Part shown: positions 16,780-26,566 of the stretch, in pieces
Layout: each line of letters opens with the position of its first letter
Position numbering within the stretch: position 1 is the stretch's first letter
Made by a program: the position numbers and the translations under genes
Notes under the pieces: generated by a model
Databases searched by the model: none
What the model was told of the DNA's origin: nothing
The model's input: the letters and a program-made list of their open reading frames with translations, nothing else
NCBI RefSeq assembly: GCF_003385555.1
Contig: NZ_QOHR01000004.1
Location: forward strand, 62,001-126,000
Length of the DNA stretch: 64,000 nt
DNA from: Rhodosalinus sediminis
Lineage (GTDB): Bacteria; Pseudomonadota; Alphaproteobacteria; Rhodobacterales; Rhodobacteraceae
Reading direction: 5' to 3'

Positions 16780-17196
16780 ATGGCCCGCGAGACCCGGAAG
16801 ATCCTCTGCCCCGTCAATCTGCGCCACCTGAAGCTGCAGCAGGACGCCTACGAGGAGGCCTGCGAGATGGCGGTGCGCCGCGGCGCGGAGCTGATCGTGG
16901 CGACCGTCGCGCCCGAGATGGAGCGCAACCTGAACATCCGCGATTCCGTCGGCTACTGGAGCGGCGAGCTGCGCAAGTTCGTGCGCGACCACCCGCCCGG
17001 CCCGGTCGAGCCGCGCCTCGTCGTGCGCAAGGGCGCGGTGCACCGCCAGATCCTGAAGCTCGCCGCCGAGGAGGCGGTGGACGTCATCGTGATGGAGGCG
17101 GCGAACCCGCGGATCCAGGATTACCTGATCGGCACCACGGCGAGCCACATCGCCGCGCACGCCCCGTGCTCCGTCTATCTCGTGCGCACGCCCTGA
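16780..17196 (+). CDS. universal stress protein, single domain
   Basis: A 138-residue single-domain Usp. The opening ETRKILCPVNLR is the first beta strand, and the C-terminal VDVIVMEAANPRIQDYLIGTTASHIAAHAPCSVYLVR has the usual strand-loop-helix ending. The nucleotide-binding glycine motif is not clear (no G-x2-G), so it may be a non-ATP type. The ATG at 16780 is preceded by GAAAGGAAAG, better than the alternative at 16741. It stands alone between polA and a metal exporter. Role unknown. Confidence 0.85.
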   Translation: MARETRKILCPVNLRHLKLQQDAYEEACEMAVRRGAELIVATVAPEMERNLNIRDSVGYWSGELRKFVRDHPPGPVEPRLVVRKGAVHRQILKLAAEEAVDVIVMEAANPRIQDYLIGTTASHIAAHAPCSVYLVRTP

Positions 17197-17276
17197 TCCA
17201 TGTCGGGCGGGCCGCGCCTCCGCCCTGCCGGGCGTCGTCGCTGGATCGGCGCGCGGGCCGCTGTTAGGCCCGGGGC

Positions 17277-18194
17277 ATGAGCGGGCACGGCCATCACCAC
17301 CACCACCACGTCGACCCCGCCGCGGGCGACGCGCGCGTCGGCCTCGCGGTCGGCGCGAACCTCGCGCTGACGCTGGCGCAGGTCGTGGCGGGGGTGATCT
17401 CGGGCTCGCTCGCGCTCGTCGCGGACGCGATCCACAATCTCTCCGACGCGCTGTCGCTCGGCATCGCGCTCGCCGCGCGGCGCATCGGGCGGCGGCCGGC
17501 GGACGCGGCCATGACCTTCGGCTACGGCCGGGCGGAGGTGGTGGCGGCGCTCGTCAACTACACGACGCTCATCGTCATCGCGGTCTGGCTGCTGGCCGAG
17601 GGCGTCACGCGGCTCGTCGCGCCGGAGCCGGTGGCGGGCTGGATCGTCGTGATCGTGGCCGGCCTCGCGCTCGCGGTGGACGTGGCGACCGTGGCGCTCA
17701 CCTGGGCGATGGCGAAATCCAGCGTGAACATCCGCGCGGCCTTCCTGCACAACCTGTCCGACGCGCTCGCCTCGGTCGGCGTGATCGTGGCGGGCGGCCT
17801 GATCCTCGCCTTCGGCTGGCACTGGATCGACGCGGCGGTGACGCTGGCCATCGCGGCCTACATCCTCTGGCAGTCGGCCCTCGGCCTTGTGCCCGTGGTG
17901 CGCATCCTCATGCTGGCGAGCCCCGAGGGCCTCGACACCGAGGAGGTTCTGGGCGCCATGCGCGGGGTCGCGGGCGTGGGCGACGTGCATCACCTGCATC
18001 TCTGGCGCATGCAGGAACACGAGGCCGCGCTCGAGGCGCATGTGGTGCTCGACGGCACGCGGCCCCCGCAGGAGGTGCGCCTCGCCCTGCGCGCCATGCT
18101 GGAGGACCGCTTCGGCCTCGCCCACAGCACGCTGGAACTCGAGACGCCGGAGACCGCCTGCGCCGAGCCGAGGGCGATCGGGCATCCGGTCTGA
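17277..18194 (+). CDS. cation diffusion facilitator family metal exporter
   Basis: A 305-residue CDF transporter, probably exporting Zn2+ (or Co2+/Cd2+) in exchange for protons. A His-rich N-terminus (GHGHHHHHHVD) precedes six helices. The HNLSDALSLG (TM2) and HNLSDALASVG (TM5) segments supply the HxxxD transport-site ligands. The C-terminal cytosolic domain (about 210-290) holds VGDVHHLHLWRM, the regulatory metal-binding fold. This is close to CzcD/ZitB proteins. The RBS is weak. Its stop codon lies inside a 24-bp palindrome shared with the convergent DUF2798 gene. Confidence 0.92.
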   Translation: MSGHGHHHHHHVDPAAGDARVGLAVGANLALTLAQVVAGVISGSLALVADAIHNLSDALSLGIALAARRIGRRPADAAMTFGYGRAEVVAALVNYTTLIVIAVWLLAEGVTRLVAPEPVAGWIVVIVAGLALAVDVATVALTWAMAKSSVNIRAAFLHNLSDALASVGVIVAGGLILAFGWHWIDAAVTLAIAAYILWQSALGLVPVVRILMLASPEGLDTEEVLGAMRGVAGVGDVHHLHLWRMQEHEAALEAHVVLDGTRPPQEVRLALRAMLEDRFGLAHSTLELETPETACAEPRAIGHPV

Positions 18195-18209
18195 GCGCGC
18201 TCAGACCGG
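18186..18209. repeat. 24-bp perfect palindrome containing two convergent stop codons
   Basis: Half-site CCGGTCTGAGCG followed by its exact reverse complement. The stop of the CDF gene (TGA, 18192-18194) and of the facing DUF2798 gene (18201-18203 on the minus strand) both lie in it, and both proteins end Pro-Val. It can fold into a hairpin in either transcript and may act as a shared 3' end. Confidence 0.8.
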
Positions 18210-18431
18210 CGCGTCGGTGAGCGCGCGCACCACCCGCCGCGTCGCCGGCGCGAGCACCAGCACCAGCGGAAAGGCCACCGCCCAGCCGTTGAGCCAGCCC
18301 CAGAACCAGGCCTCGAGGAGCCCCGCCGAGAGCCCCTGCGTGCGCAGCACGGTCAGGCCGGTGATCAGCAGCGACATCATCCCCGAGAGCAGGAAGCTGA
18401 ACAGGAGGTTGGCGTAACGGGCAGGTATCAC
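18201..18431 (-). CDS. DUF2798 family small membrane protein
   Basis: A 76-residue protein with two hydrophobic helices (about 5-26 and 38-62) matching the DUF2798 pattern (IPARYANLLFSFLLSGMMSLLITGL then WLNGWAVAFPLVLVLAPATRRVVRAL in pieces). The start is taken as GTG at 18431, which has GGAG about 9 nt upstream and begins right at the conserved segment; ATG starts further upstream would add unrelated Arg/Pro-rich sequence. Function unknown. Confidence 0.75.
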   Translation of the reverse strand: MIPARYANLLFSFLLSGMMSLLITGLTVLRTQGLSAGLLEAWFWGWLNGWAVAFPLVLVLAPATRRVVRALTDAPV

Positions 18432-18648
18432 GGCGTTTCTCCGGATCGTTTCACCCGGGGTCAGATAACCCCGACGCGGCGGCCCCCAAGTCATGCCCGC
18501 CTCCCGGTGCGCGCAACGCGCGGGGCATGGTCCGGGGCGGTCGCCCCGGCGCGGCGGCGAAGGACGAGAGGCGCGGAGAGCCGCCCTCCGGCGGCCCACC
18601 CCGCGCAGCGGCGGCGGCCCCGGCCCGCACCGTGACGTCAGCGCGGGG

Positions 18649-18697
18649 CCAAGCGGTTTGAAAACCGCTTGGCGCAAGGCGTTTCGAAACGCCTTGC
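18649..18697. repeat. twin-palindrome element, copy 2
   Basis: First palindrome 18649-18672, arms CCAAGCGGTTT/AAACCGCTTGG around GA; second 18674-18697, arms GCAAGGCGTTT/AAACGCCTTGC around CG. The element ends 2 bp before the stop codon of the minus-strand DUF1285 gene. Here the other neighbour (DUF2798) is co-directional, so the element follows the DUF1285 gene rather than convergence as such. Confidence 0.82.
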
Positions 18698-18699
18698 GC

Positions 18700-19296
18700 T
18701 CACCCCTCGGGCAGCTCCGCCGCCGGGATGACGGGGAAGAACTCCCCCGAGGACCAGAGGCCGAACCAGAGCGCGCCGTCCACCTCCTCGCGCGTGCCGT
18801 GCTCGACGAGGCGGTAGAAACTCTTGCGGTCGATCAGCGCCTCCAGCCGGTCGCGCACGAGGACATAGGGCGACGGCTCGCCCGTCTCGGGGTCGCGCTC
18901 CACGCGGATCGGGTGATCCGGCCCCGCCACCGCGTGATCGCCGACGTGGGTGACGAAGGTCAGCACCTGATCGCGCCCGGCGCCCTCCGCCTCGAAGTCG
19001 ACGGCCACGAAGGGCGCGTCGTCCACGGTTATCCCGACCTTCTCGACCGGCGTGACGAGGACGTATCTGTCGCCGTCCTTGCGCAGGATCGAGGAGAAGA
19101 GCTTCACCAGCTCGAAGCGCCCGATGGGCGTGCCGAGGTAGAACCACGTCCCGTCGCGCGCGATTCGCATGTCGAGATCGCCGCAGAAGGGCGGGTTCCA
19201 GCTGTGCACGGGCGGCGGCCCCTTGCCCGCTTTCGCGGCGCGCGCGGCGTCGGCGATGCTCTCGGCGGACGGGGTCACGGGATTTTGTGCGGACAT
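18700..19296 (-). CDS. DUF1285 domain protein
   Basis: A 198-residue cytosolic protein of the DUF1285 family, conserved in Rhodobacterales and other proteobacteria. Recognisable parts are WNPPFCGDLDMRIARDGTWFYLGTPIGR (two pieces, about 33-60), LVKLFSSILRKDGDRYVLVTPVEK and ALWFGLWSSGEFFPV. No catalytic motif is evident and the function is unknown. It is divergent from the moxR operon (67 nt between), so the two may share a control region. A twin-palindrome element follows its stop codon. Confidence 0.85.
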   Translation of the reverse strand: MSAQNPVTPSAESIADAARAAKAGKGPPPVHSWNPPFCGDLDMRIARDGTWFYLGTPIGRFELVKLFSSILRKDGDRYVLVTPVEKVGITVDDAPFVAVDFEAEGAGRDQVLTFVTHVGDHAVAGPDHPIRVERDPETGEPSPYVLVRDRLEALIDRKSFYRLVEHGTREEVDGALWFGLWSSGEFFPVIPAAELPEG

Positions 19297-19363
19297 GCTT
19301 TTTGCCTTCCTTCCGTCGCGCGATACTTGTCAGACTCGATATACGACGAAGGGAGGGCCTGTC

Positions 19364-20367
<1,004 letters not shown>

Positions 20368-20371
<4 letters not shown>

Positions 20372-21243
20372 GCGACGCGCTCGCCCTCCGCGCCCGCGCC
20401 GAGGCCGAGGCGGGGGCCCTGCCGCCGCTCCTCGCCCGGGCGGATCAGCTGGCGGGCACCGTGCTGCTGGGCAGTCACGGGCGCCGGCGCGCGGGCATGG
20501 GCGACGATTTTTGGCAGTACCGCCCGATGGTCGCGGGCGACACCGCGCGCATGGTGGACTGGCGCCGCTCGGCCCGCTCGGACGAGCGGTTCGTGCGCGA
20601 GCGCGAGTGGCAGGTGGCGCAATCCGTGCTGATGTGGGTCGATCAGGCGGCCTCGATGCGCTTCGCCTCCTCCCCCGACCTGCCGGAGAAGGCCGATCGC
20701 GCGCGGCTGCTGGCGCTCGCCGTCGCCGTGTTGCTCGTGCGCGGGGGCGAGCGCGTGGGCCTCACGGGGGGCGAGCTGCCGCCGCGCCGGGGGGAGGTGC
20801 AGCTCATGCGGCTGGCCGAGGCCTTCTCGCGCGAGGCGATCGAGGACTACGGCGCGCCCGAGGCGCGCGCGATGCTGCCGCAGTCGAGCGCGGTCTTCCT
20901 CTCGGACTTCCTCGGCGACCCGGCGCCGGTCGAGGCTGCGCTGGGCAAGGCTGCGGATCGCGGCGTGCGCGGCGTCATGCTGCAGGTGCTCGACCCGGCG
21001 GAGGAGGCGTTTCCCTTCCGCGGGCGCACCATCTTCGAGAGCGTGGGCCGCAGCCTCGCCCACGAGACGCTGAAGGCCGACGACCTGCGCGCGCGCTACC
21101 TCGAGCGGCTCGCGGAGCGGAAGGCGCATCTCGCCGCGCTCTGCGAGGCGACGGGCTGGCGGTATCAGTGCCACCACACCGACCAGTCCGCGCAATCAGC
21201 GCTGCTCTGGCTCTGGCAGGGGATGGACGGGGGCCCTGAATGA
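20368..21243 (+). CDS. DUF58 domain protein
   Basis: A 291-residue protein with the DUF58 signature YRPMVAGDTARMVDW (51-65) followed by RFVREREWQ. DUF58 proteins have a VWA-like fold and partner MoxR ATPases. Start is GTG overlapping the moxR stop by 4 nt; its own stop overlaps the next start by 4 nt. No membrane helix is obvious, unlike many DUF58 proteins, which suggests a cytosolic or peripheral partner. Function beyond this association is not known. Confidence 0.88.
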
Positions 21244-24017
21244 CGCTCTTCGGCACGATCGGCTTCACCGCGCCCTGGCTGCTCGCGGCGCTCGCCGCGC
21301 TGCCGCTGCTGTGGCTGCTGCTGCGCGCGGTGCCGCCCGCGCCGATCCGCCGGCGCTTTCCGGGCGTGGCGCTCCTCCTGGGGCTCGCCGACGCCGAGCA
21401 GGTGAGCGACCGGACGCCCTGGTGGCTCATGCTTCTGCGGATGCTCGCCGTGGCGGCGGTGATCGTGGGGCTCGCCGGGCCGGTGCTGAACCCCGAGGAG
21501 GACGCGGCCGAGGCCGGGCGCGGCCCGCTCCTGATCCTCTCGGACGGCTCCTGGGGCGCGGCGGGCGACTGGTCCGCCAAGGAGGACGCGCTGGAGGCGG
21601 TCCTCGCCGAGGCGGGGCGCGCCGGGCGCACCGTCGCGCTCGCCCGGCTGACGACGCCCGGGGCGCCGGTCTTTCAGGCCGCCGACGCCTGGCGCGGGCG
21701 GCTCGCCGATCTCGCGCCGCAGCCCTGGACGCCGGACGGCGAGGACGTGGAGGCCTTCCTCGCCGAACTGGGGGACGGGGAGTTCGACACGCTCTGGCTC
21801 TCCGACGGTCTCGCACGCGAAAGCCGCGCGCGCCTTCTCGACGCGCTCGAGGCGCGTGGGCGCGTGCGCGTGATGCAGTCGGACGCCGCGGTCCTCGCGC
21901 TCGAGCCGCCGGTCTTCGAGGACGGCGCGATCGCGCTCACCGCCCGGCGCAGCGCGGGCGGCGCCCCGCGCGAGATCACCATCGCCGCGCACGGGCGCGA
22001 CCCGGCGGGCGCGCCGCGGGTGCTCGCGCGCGCCACGGCCGATTTCGCCGCCGGCGGCACCACGGCCGAGACGGCGCTGTCGCTGCCCGCGGAGCTGCGC
22101 GCGCGGCTCACCTGGTTCGAGATCGAGGGCGTGCGCGGCGCGGGCGCCGTGGCGCTGCCGGACGATTCGCTGCGCCGCCGCGAGGTGGCGCTGATCGCGG
22201 GCCGCGAGGACCGCGAGGGGCTCGAGCTTCTCTCGCCGCTCTACTACCTCGAGAACGCGCTGGAGCCGACGGCGGAGCTTCTCGACGGCGCGCTCACCGA
22301 CATCCTGCCCGCCAACCCGGACGCGATCGTGCTCGCCGACGTGGCCACGCTCGCGCCCGCGGCGCAGGAGAGCCTCACCGAGTGGATCGAGGGCGGTGGG
22401 CTCCTGTTGCGCTTCGCCGGCCCGCGCCTCGCGGCGAGCGACGTCAGCCGCGAGGAGGAAGCGACCCTGATGCCCGTGCGCCTGCGCGCCGGCGGGCGCA
22501 CCGTGGGCGGCGCGATGAGCTGGGGCGAGCCCAAGGCGCTCGCGCCCTTCGGCGAGGAGAGCCCGTTCCACGGGCTCGACGTGCCGGACGACGTGACCGT
22601 CACCGCGCAGGTCATGGCGCAGCCCGACCCGGGCCTCTCGGAGCGAGTGATCGCGCAGCTCACCGACGGCACGCCGCTCGTGACGCGCAAGGCGCTCGGG
22701 CAGGGGCAGGTGGTGCTCTTCCACGTCACCGCCAACGCCGAGTGGTCGAGCCTGCCGCTCTCGGGGCTCTTCGTGCAGATGCTCGAACGCCTCGCCGTCT
22801 CCTCGGCCGTGGCGCAGCCCGAGCCCGGCGACCTCGAGGGCACGGTCTGGCAGCCGCAGCAGCTTCTCGACGGGTTCGGACGGCTCGCGGACGCGGGCAC
22901 GCGGCCCGGCGTCCCGGGGCCCGAGCTCGTCTCCGCGCCGCTCGGCCCGGACCTGCGGCCGGGGCTCTACGCGGGGGAGGACCGCGCGCTCGCCCGCAAC
23001 GTGGTGCAGGCCGACACCGAGCTTGCGCCCGCCGTCTGGCCCGAGCGCATCGCGGTCGAGGGGCTCGACCGCCCGCAGGAGACGCCGCTCGGCGGGGCCT
23101 TCCTGCTCGCCGCGCTGGCGCTGCTGCTCGCCGACGTGATCGCCTCGCTCGCGCTCTCGGGGCGGCTGCGCGGCGGCCCCGCGGGCGCGGCGGCGGCGGC
23201 GCTGCTGGCCGCGCTGGTGCTGGCGCCCGCGCCCGGCGCCGCGCAGGAGGACGCCGACGCGGACGCCTTCGCCCTCGCTGCGACGAAGGAAGTGGCGCTC
23301 GCCCATGTCGTCACCGGCGACCCGGAGGTCGACCGCATGGCGCGCGCCGGGCTGCGCGGGCTCTCCGAGACGCTCTTTTTCCGCACCTCCGTCGAGCCGG
23401 CCGAGCCCTTCTCGGTCGATCTCGAGACCGACGAGCTCGCCTTCTTCCCGCTCCTGTACTGGCCCGTCACGCCCGAACAGCCGACCCCCTCGGCCGAGGC
23501 CTACACCAAGCTCAACGAATACCTGCGCTCTGGCGGCATGATCCTCTTCGACACGCGCGACGCCGACGTGGCGGGCTTCGGCGCGTCCTCGCCCAACGGG
23601 CGCAAGCTGCAATCGCTCGCGCGGCCGCTCGACATTCCGCCGCTCGAGCCCGTGCCCGAGGATCACGTCCTGACCCGGACCTTCTACCTGTTGCAGGATT
23701 TCCCCGGCCGCCACGCGCGCCGCGACGTCTGGGTGGAGGCCGCGCCGGCGGACGCCGAGCGGATCGAGGGGATGCCCTTCCGCGATCTCAACGACAACGT
23801 CACGCCCGTGGTGATCGGCGGCAACGACTGGGCCGCGGCCTGGGCGGTGAACGAACAGGGCGATCCCCTCTACCCGGTAGGCAGCGGCTACGGCGGCGAG
23901 CGCCAGCGTGAACTCGCCTACCGCTTCGGGGTGAACCTCGTGATGCACGTGCTGACCGGCAACTACAAATCCGATCAGGTGCACGTCCCCGCCCTTCTCG
24001 ACAGGCTCGGCCAATGA
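21240..24017 (+). CDS. DUF4159 protein with BatA-like N-terminus
   Basis: A 925-residue membrane protein. The N-terminus (about 1-85) has two helices in BatA style (PWLLAALAALPLLWLLLRAVP and WWLMLLRMLAVAAVIVGLAG). A long extracytoplasmic region follows with VWA-like and glutamine-amidotransferase-like segments. Two hydrophobic stretches lie near 620-660, and the C-terminal DUF4159 domain (about 665-925) includes FFPLLYWPVTPEQPTPS and GGMILFDTRDADV. It overlaps both neighbouring genes by 4 nt. Probably part of an envelope complex assembled by the MoxR ATPase; no substrate can be named. Confidence 0.85.
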   Translation: MTLFGTIGFTAPWLLAALAALPLLWLLLRAVPPAPIRRRFPGVALLLGLADAEQVSDRTPWWLMLLRMLAVAAVIVGLAGPVLNPEEDAAEAGRGPLLILSDGSWGAAGDWSAKEDALEAVLAEAGRAGRTVALARLTTPGAPVFQAADAWRGRLADLAPQPWTPDGEDVEAFLAELGDGEFDTLWLSDGLARESRARLLDALEARGRVRVMQSDAAVLALEPPVFEDGAIALTARRSAGGAPREITIAAHGRDPAGAPRVLARATADFAAGGTTAETALSLPAELRARLTWFEIEGVRGAGAVALPDDSLRRREVALIAGREDREGLELLSPLYYLENALEPTAELLDGALTDILPANPDAIVLADVATLAPAAQESLTEWIEGGGLLLRFAGPRLAASDVSREEEATLMPVRLRAGGRTVGGAMSWGEPKALAPFGEESPFHGLDVPDDVTVTAQVMAQPDPGLSERVIAQLTDGTPLVTRKALGQGQVVLFHVTANAEWSSLPLSGLFVQMLERLAVSSAVAQPEPGDLEGTVWQPQQLLDGFGRLADAGTRPGVPGPELVSAPLGPDLRPGLYAGEDRALARNVVQADTELAPAVWPERIAVEGLDRPQETPLGGAFLLAALALLLADVIASLALSGRLRGGPAGAAAAALLAALVLAPAPGAAQEDADADAFALAATKEVALAHVVTGDPEVDRMARAGLRGLSETLFFRTSVEPAEPFSVDLETDELAFFPLLYWPVTPEQPTPSAEAYTKLNEYLRSGGMILFDTRDADVAGFGASSPNGRKLQSLARPLDIPPLEPVPEDHVLTRTFYLLQDFPGRHARRDVWVEAAPADAERIEGMPFRDLNDNVTPVVIGGNDWAAAWAVNEQGDPLYPVGSGYGGERQRELAYRFGVNLVMHVLTGNYKSDQVHVPALLDRLGQ

Positions 24018-26056
24018 CCGGAACGATCCTCTTCGACCCGCTGGTGCCGCTCTGGCTGCTCGGCGCGGGGGGCGCGGCGGCGCTCGCCGCCGTGGCGCTC
24101 GCGGCGTGGCGCGGGCTCTCGGGCTGGGCGCTCCGGGGGCTGGCGGGGCTCGTGATCCTCGCCGCGCTCGCGCAGCCCTCCTGGCAGCAGGAGGACCGCG
24201 CGCCGCTGTCCGACATCGTGCTTCTCGTGGACGACCGCACCGCCTCGCAGCGCCTCGCCGCGCGGGCGGAGACCACCGCCGAGGCCGCCGAGGCGCTGGC
24301 CCGCGAAATCGACGCGCGCCCCGGCACCGAGGTGCGCCGCGTCACGGTGCCCGACGCCGAGGGCGACGAGGGCACGCTCCTGATGACCGCCGTCTCGGAG
24401 GCGCTCGCGCGCGAGCCGCAGGGCCGCGTCGCGGGGGTGATCCTGCTGTCCGACGGGCGGCTGCACGATCTTGAGCGGCTGCCGGATCTGCCCGCGCCGA
24501 TGCATCTGCTGCTGACCGGGCGGGAGAGCGACTGGGACCGCCGGCTCGTCGTGAAGAACGCCCCCGCCTTCGCCATCCTCGGCGAGGAGATCGAGCTCAC
24601 GCTGCGCGTCGAGGACGAGGGCGCCGCGCCCGAGGGCGCGCGCACCGCGCCGCTCGACATCTCCGTGGACGGGGCGGAGCCCGAGCGCTTCGAGGTGCCG
24701 ATCGGGCGCGACGTGACCCTGCCGGTGACGCTGCCGCACGCCGGGCGCAACGTGATCCGCTTCTCGGTGCCCGAGGCCGAGGGCGAGCTCACGGACCGCA
24801 ACAACGCCGCGCTGGTGCAGATCAACGGCGTGCGCGACCGGCTGCGCGTGCTCCTCGTGTCGGGCGAGCCGCACGCCGGCACGCGGACCTGGCGCAACCT
24901 GCTGAAGTCCGACAGCTCGGTGGACCTCGTGCATTTCACCATCCTGCGCCCGCCCGAGAAGCAGGACGGCGTGCCGGTCTCGGAGCTGTCGCTGATCGCC
25001 TTCCCGACGCGGGAGCTCTTCCTCGAGAAGGTGGAGGATTTCGACCTCATCATCTTCGACCGCTACAAGCGGCGCGGCATCCTGCCCTCGATCTACCTCG
25101 ACAACGTGGCGAACTACGTCCGCGAGGGCGGCGCGGTGCTCGTCGCCGCCGGGCCGGATTTCGCGAGCGCCGACAGCCTCTACCGCTCGCCGCTCTCGGC
25201 GGTGATCCCCGCCGCGCCCACCGCCCGCGTGGTGGAGGAGGGCTACCGCCCCGAGGTGAGCGATCTGGGCCGGCGCCACCCCGTGACGGCCGGCCTGCCC
25301 GATGCGGGCGACTGGGGCCGCTGGATGCGCCAGATCGACGTCACGCCCGAGGCCGGCGACGTGGTGATGGAGGGCGCGGAGGACCGCCCGCTTCTCGTGC
25401 TCGACCGGGTCGGGGAGGGGCGGATCGCGCTGATGGCGTCGGACCACGCCTGGCTCTGGAACCGCGGCTACGAGGGCGGCGGCCCGCAGCTCGAACTGCT
25501 GCGCCGGCTCGCGCACTGGATGATGAAGGAGCCCGAGCTCGAGGAGGAGGCGCTGACCGCCGAGGCGACGGGCCGGCGCATGCGCATCACGCGCCGCACC
25601 CTCGCCGAGGAGGCCGGCCCCGTCACGGTCACCACCCCCTCGGGCGAGGAGGTCACCCTGCCGCTGGACGAGGTGGCGCCCGGCCGCTTCGAGGCGCTCT
25701 ACGAGGGCCCCGAGATCGGGCTCTACCGCCTCGAGCAGGGCGAGGAGGAAGCCGTGATCGGCCTCGGCCCCGCCGCGCCGCGGGAGTTCGTGCAGACCAT
25801 CGCGAGCGGCGCGGCGCTGGAGCCGGCGATCGAGGCGGTGAACGGCGGCATCCTGCGGCTCGAGGCGGGGCTGCCCGCGCTGCGCACCGTCCGCGAGGGC
25901 CGGCCGGCGGCCGGGCGCGGCTGGATCGGCATCACGCCGCGCGACGCCTACGAGACGCTGAGCGTGCGCCAGACGCCGCTCCTGCCGGCCTGGGCGGTGC
26001 TCCTCGTGGCCTCGGCACTGATCCTCGGTGCGTGGCTGCGCGAGGGGCGGCGCTGA
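24014..26056 (+). CDS. large membrane protein of the moxR operon
   Basis: A 680-residue protein with N-terminal helices (about 10-30 and 34-56), a large domain, and one C-terminal helix (about 652-672) with a short basic tail. The middle (FDLIIFDRYKRRGILPSIYLDNVANYVREGG in part, then VAAGPDFASADSLYRSPL) resembles the class I glutamine-amidotransferase-like fold that is common in BatA-type proteins, without a visible catalytic triad. Last gene of the operon, overlapping the DUF4159 gene by 4 nt. Annotated elsewhere only as a membrane protein; function unknown. Confidence 0.8.
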   Translation: MTGTILFDPLVPLWLLGAGGAAALAAVALAAWRGLSGWALRGLAGLVILAALAQPSWQQEDRAPLSDIVLLVDDRTASQRLAARAETTAEAAEALAREIDARPGTEVRRVTVPDAEGDEGTLLMTAVSEALAREPQGRVAGVILLSDGRLHDLERLPDLPAPMHLLLTGRESDWDRRLVVKNAPAFAILGEEIELTLRVEDEGAAPEGARTAPLDISVDGAEPERFEVPIGRDVTLPVTLPHAGRNVIRFSVPEAEGELTDRNNAALVQINGVRDRLRVLLVSGEPHAGTRTWRNLLKSDSSVDLVHFTILRPPEKQDGVPVSELSLIAFPTRELFLEKVEDFDLIIFDRYKRRGILPSIYLDNVANYVREGGAVLVAAGPDFASADSLYRSPLSAVIPAAPTARVVEEGYRPEVSDLGRRHPVTAGLPDAGDWGRWMRQIDVTPEAGDVVMEGAEDRPLLVLDRVGEGRIALMASDHAWLWNRGYEGGGPQLELLRRLAHWMMKEPELEEEALTAEATGRRMRITRRTLAEEAGPVTVTTPSGEEVTLPLDEVAPGRFEALYEGPEIGLYRLEQGEEEAVIGLGPAAPREFVQTIASGAALEPAIEAVNGGILRLEAGLPALRTVREGRPAAGRGWIGITPRDAYETLSVRQTPLLPAWAVLLVASALILGAWLREGRR

Positions 26057-26566
26057 GGGTCGCTCCTCCGCCCCTCGCGGGGCGTCCTCGCTGACGCCCG
26101 CGACGAGCGCCCGCGCGGGCGCGACGGAGCGCGCTTCGTCGGGCGGCAGGGGCGGGCGCGCACCGCTCCGGCCGGGGCCGGGAGCGCTTCGGTCCGGACC
26201 CGCGCGGCGCTCTCCGGGGCCGGATGAGGGGCTGTCTCTCGCCATGCGGCCGCCCCTCGCCATGCGGCCGCCGCGGCGCCTGCGCGCCGCGCCGCTCGCC
26301 CGAGGGAGCTAGGCCCCGCCGGCTCTCGGCTACATCGTCCCGGCCCGCGTGCGCGGCGCGGCGCGTGACCCGGACACGCCGGTCATCGCCCCCGCTGGCC
26401 TCCGTGCCGACGCGGGGCGGGCGGCGCGCGGCGGTCAGCGGGGGCATGGCCGATCGGCGCCGCCTGTCGCGGGCGGGCTCGCCCCGGGATCGCCGCTGCC
26501 GCGCGGCGCGCGCGGCTTGCCACACCCCTCTGCGAAGACTACTCCTTGTCCCGAGGAGGACGCCCC
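26057..26566 (+). other. 510-bp gap, no gene recognised
   Basis: Between the moxR operon and glcD. Open frames are short or lack any family resemblance. A 17-nt repeat CTCGCCATGCGGCCGCC occurs at 26238-26254 and 26256-26272. Several GC inverted repeats follow the upstream stop, but none has a T tract. The glcD promoter is expected near 26500-26550; no confident -35/-10 pair was found. Confidence 0.45.

Noticed and set aside
13639-17160. 1173-codon open frame on the minus strand across polA
   Set aside because: Antisense shadow of polA and the Usp gene; long stop-free antisense frames are expected at this GC content, and the translation is His/Arg/Ala-rich with no family resemblance.
21165-24014. 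949-codon minus-strand frame opposite the DUF4159 gene
   Set aside because: Antisense shadow; composition typical of reverse-frame GC bias.
26057-26566. Possible small genes in the gap before glcD
   Set aside because: No ribosome binding site, hydrophobic pattern or family resemblance in any frame.
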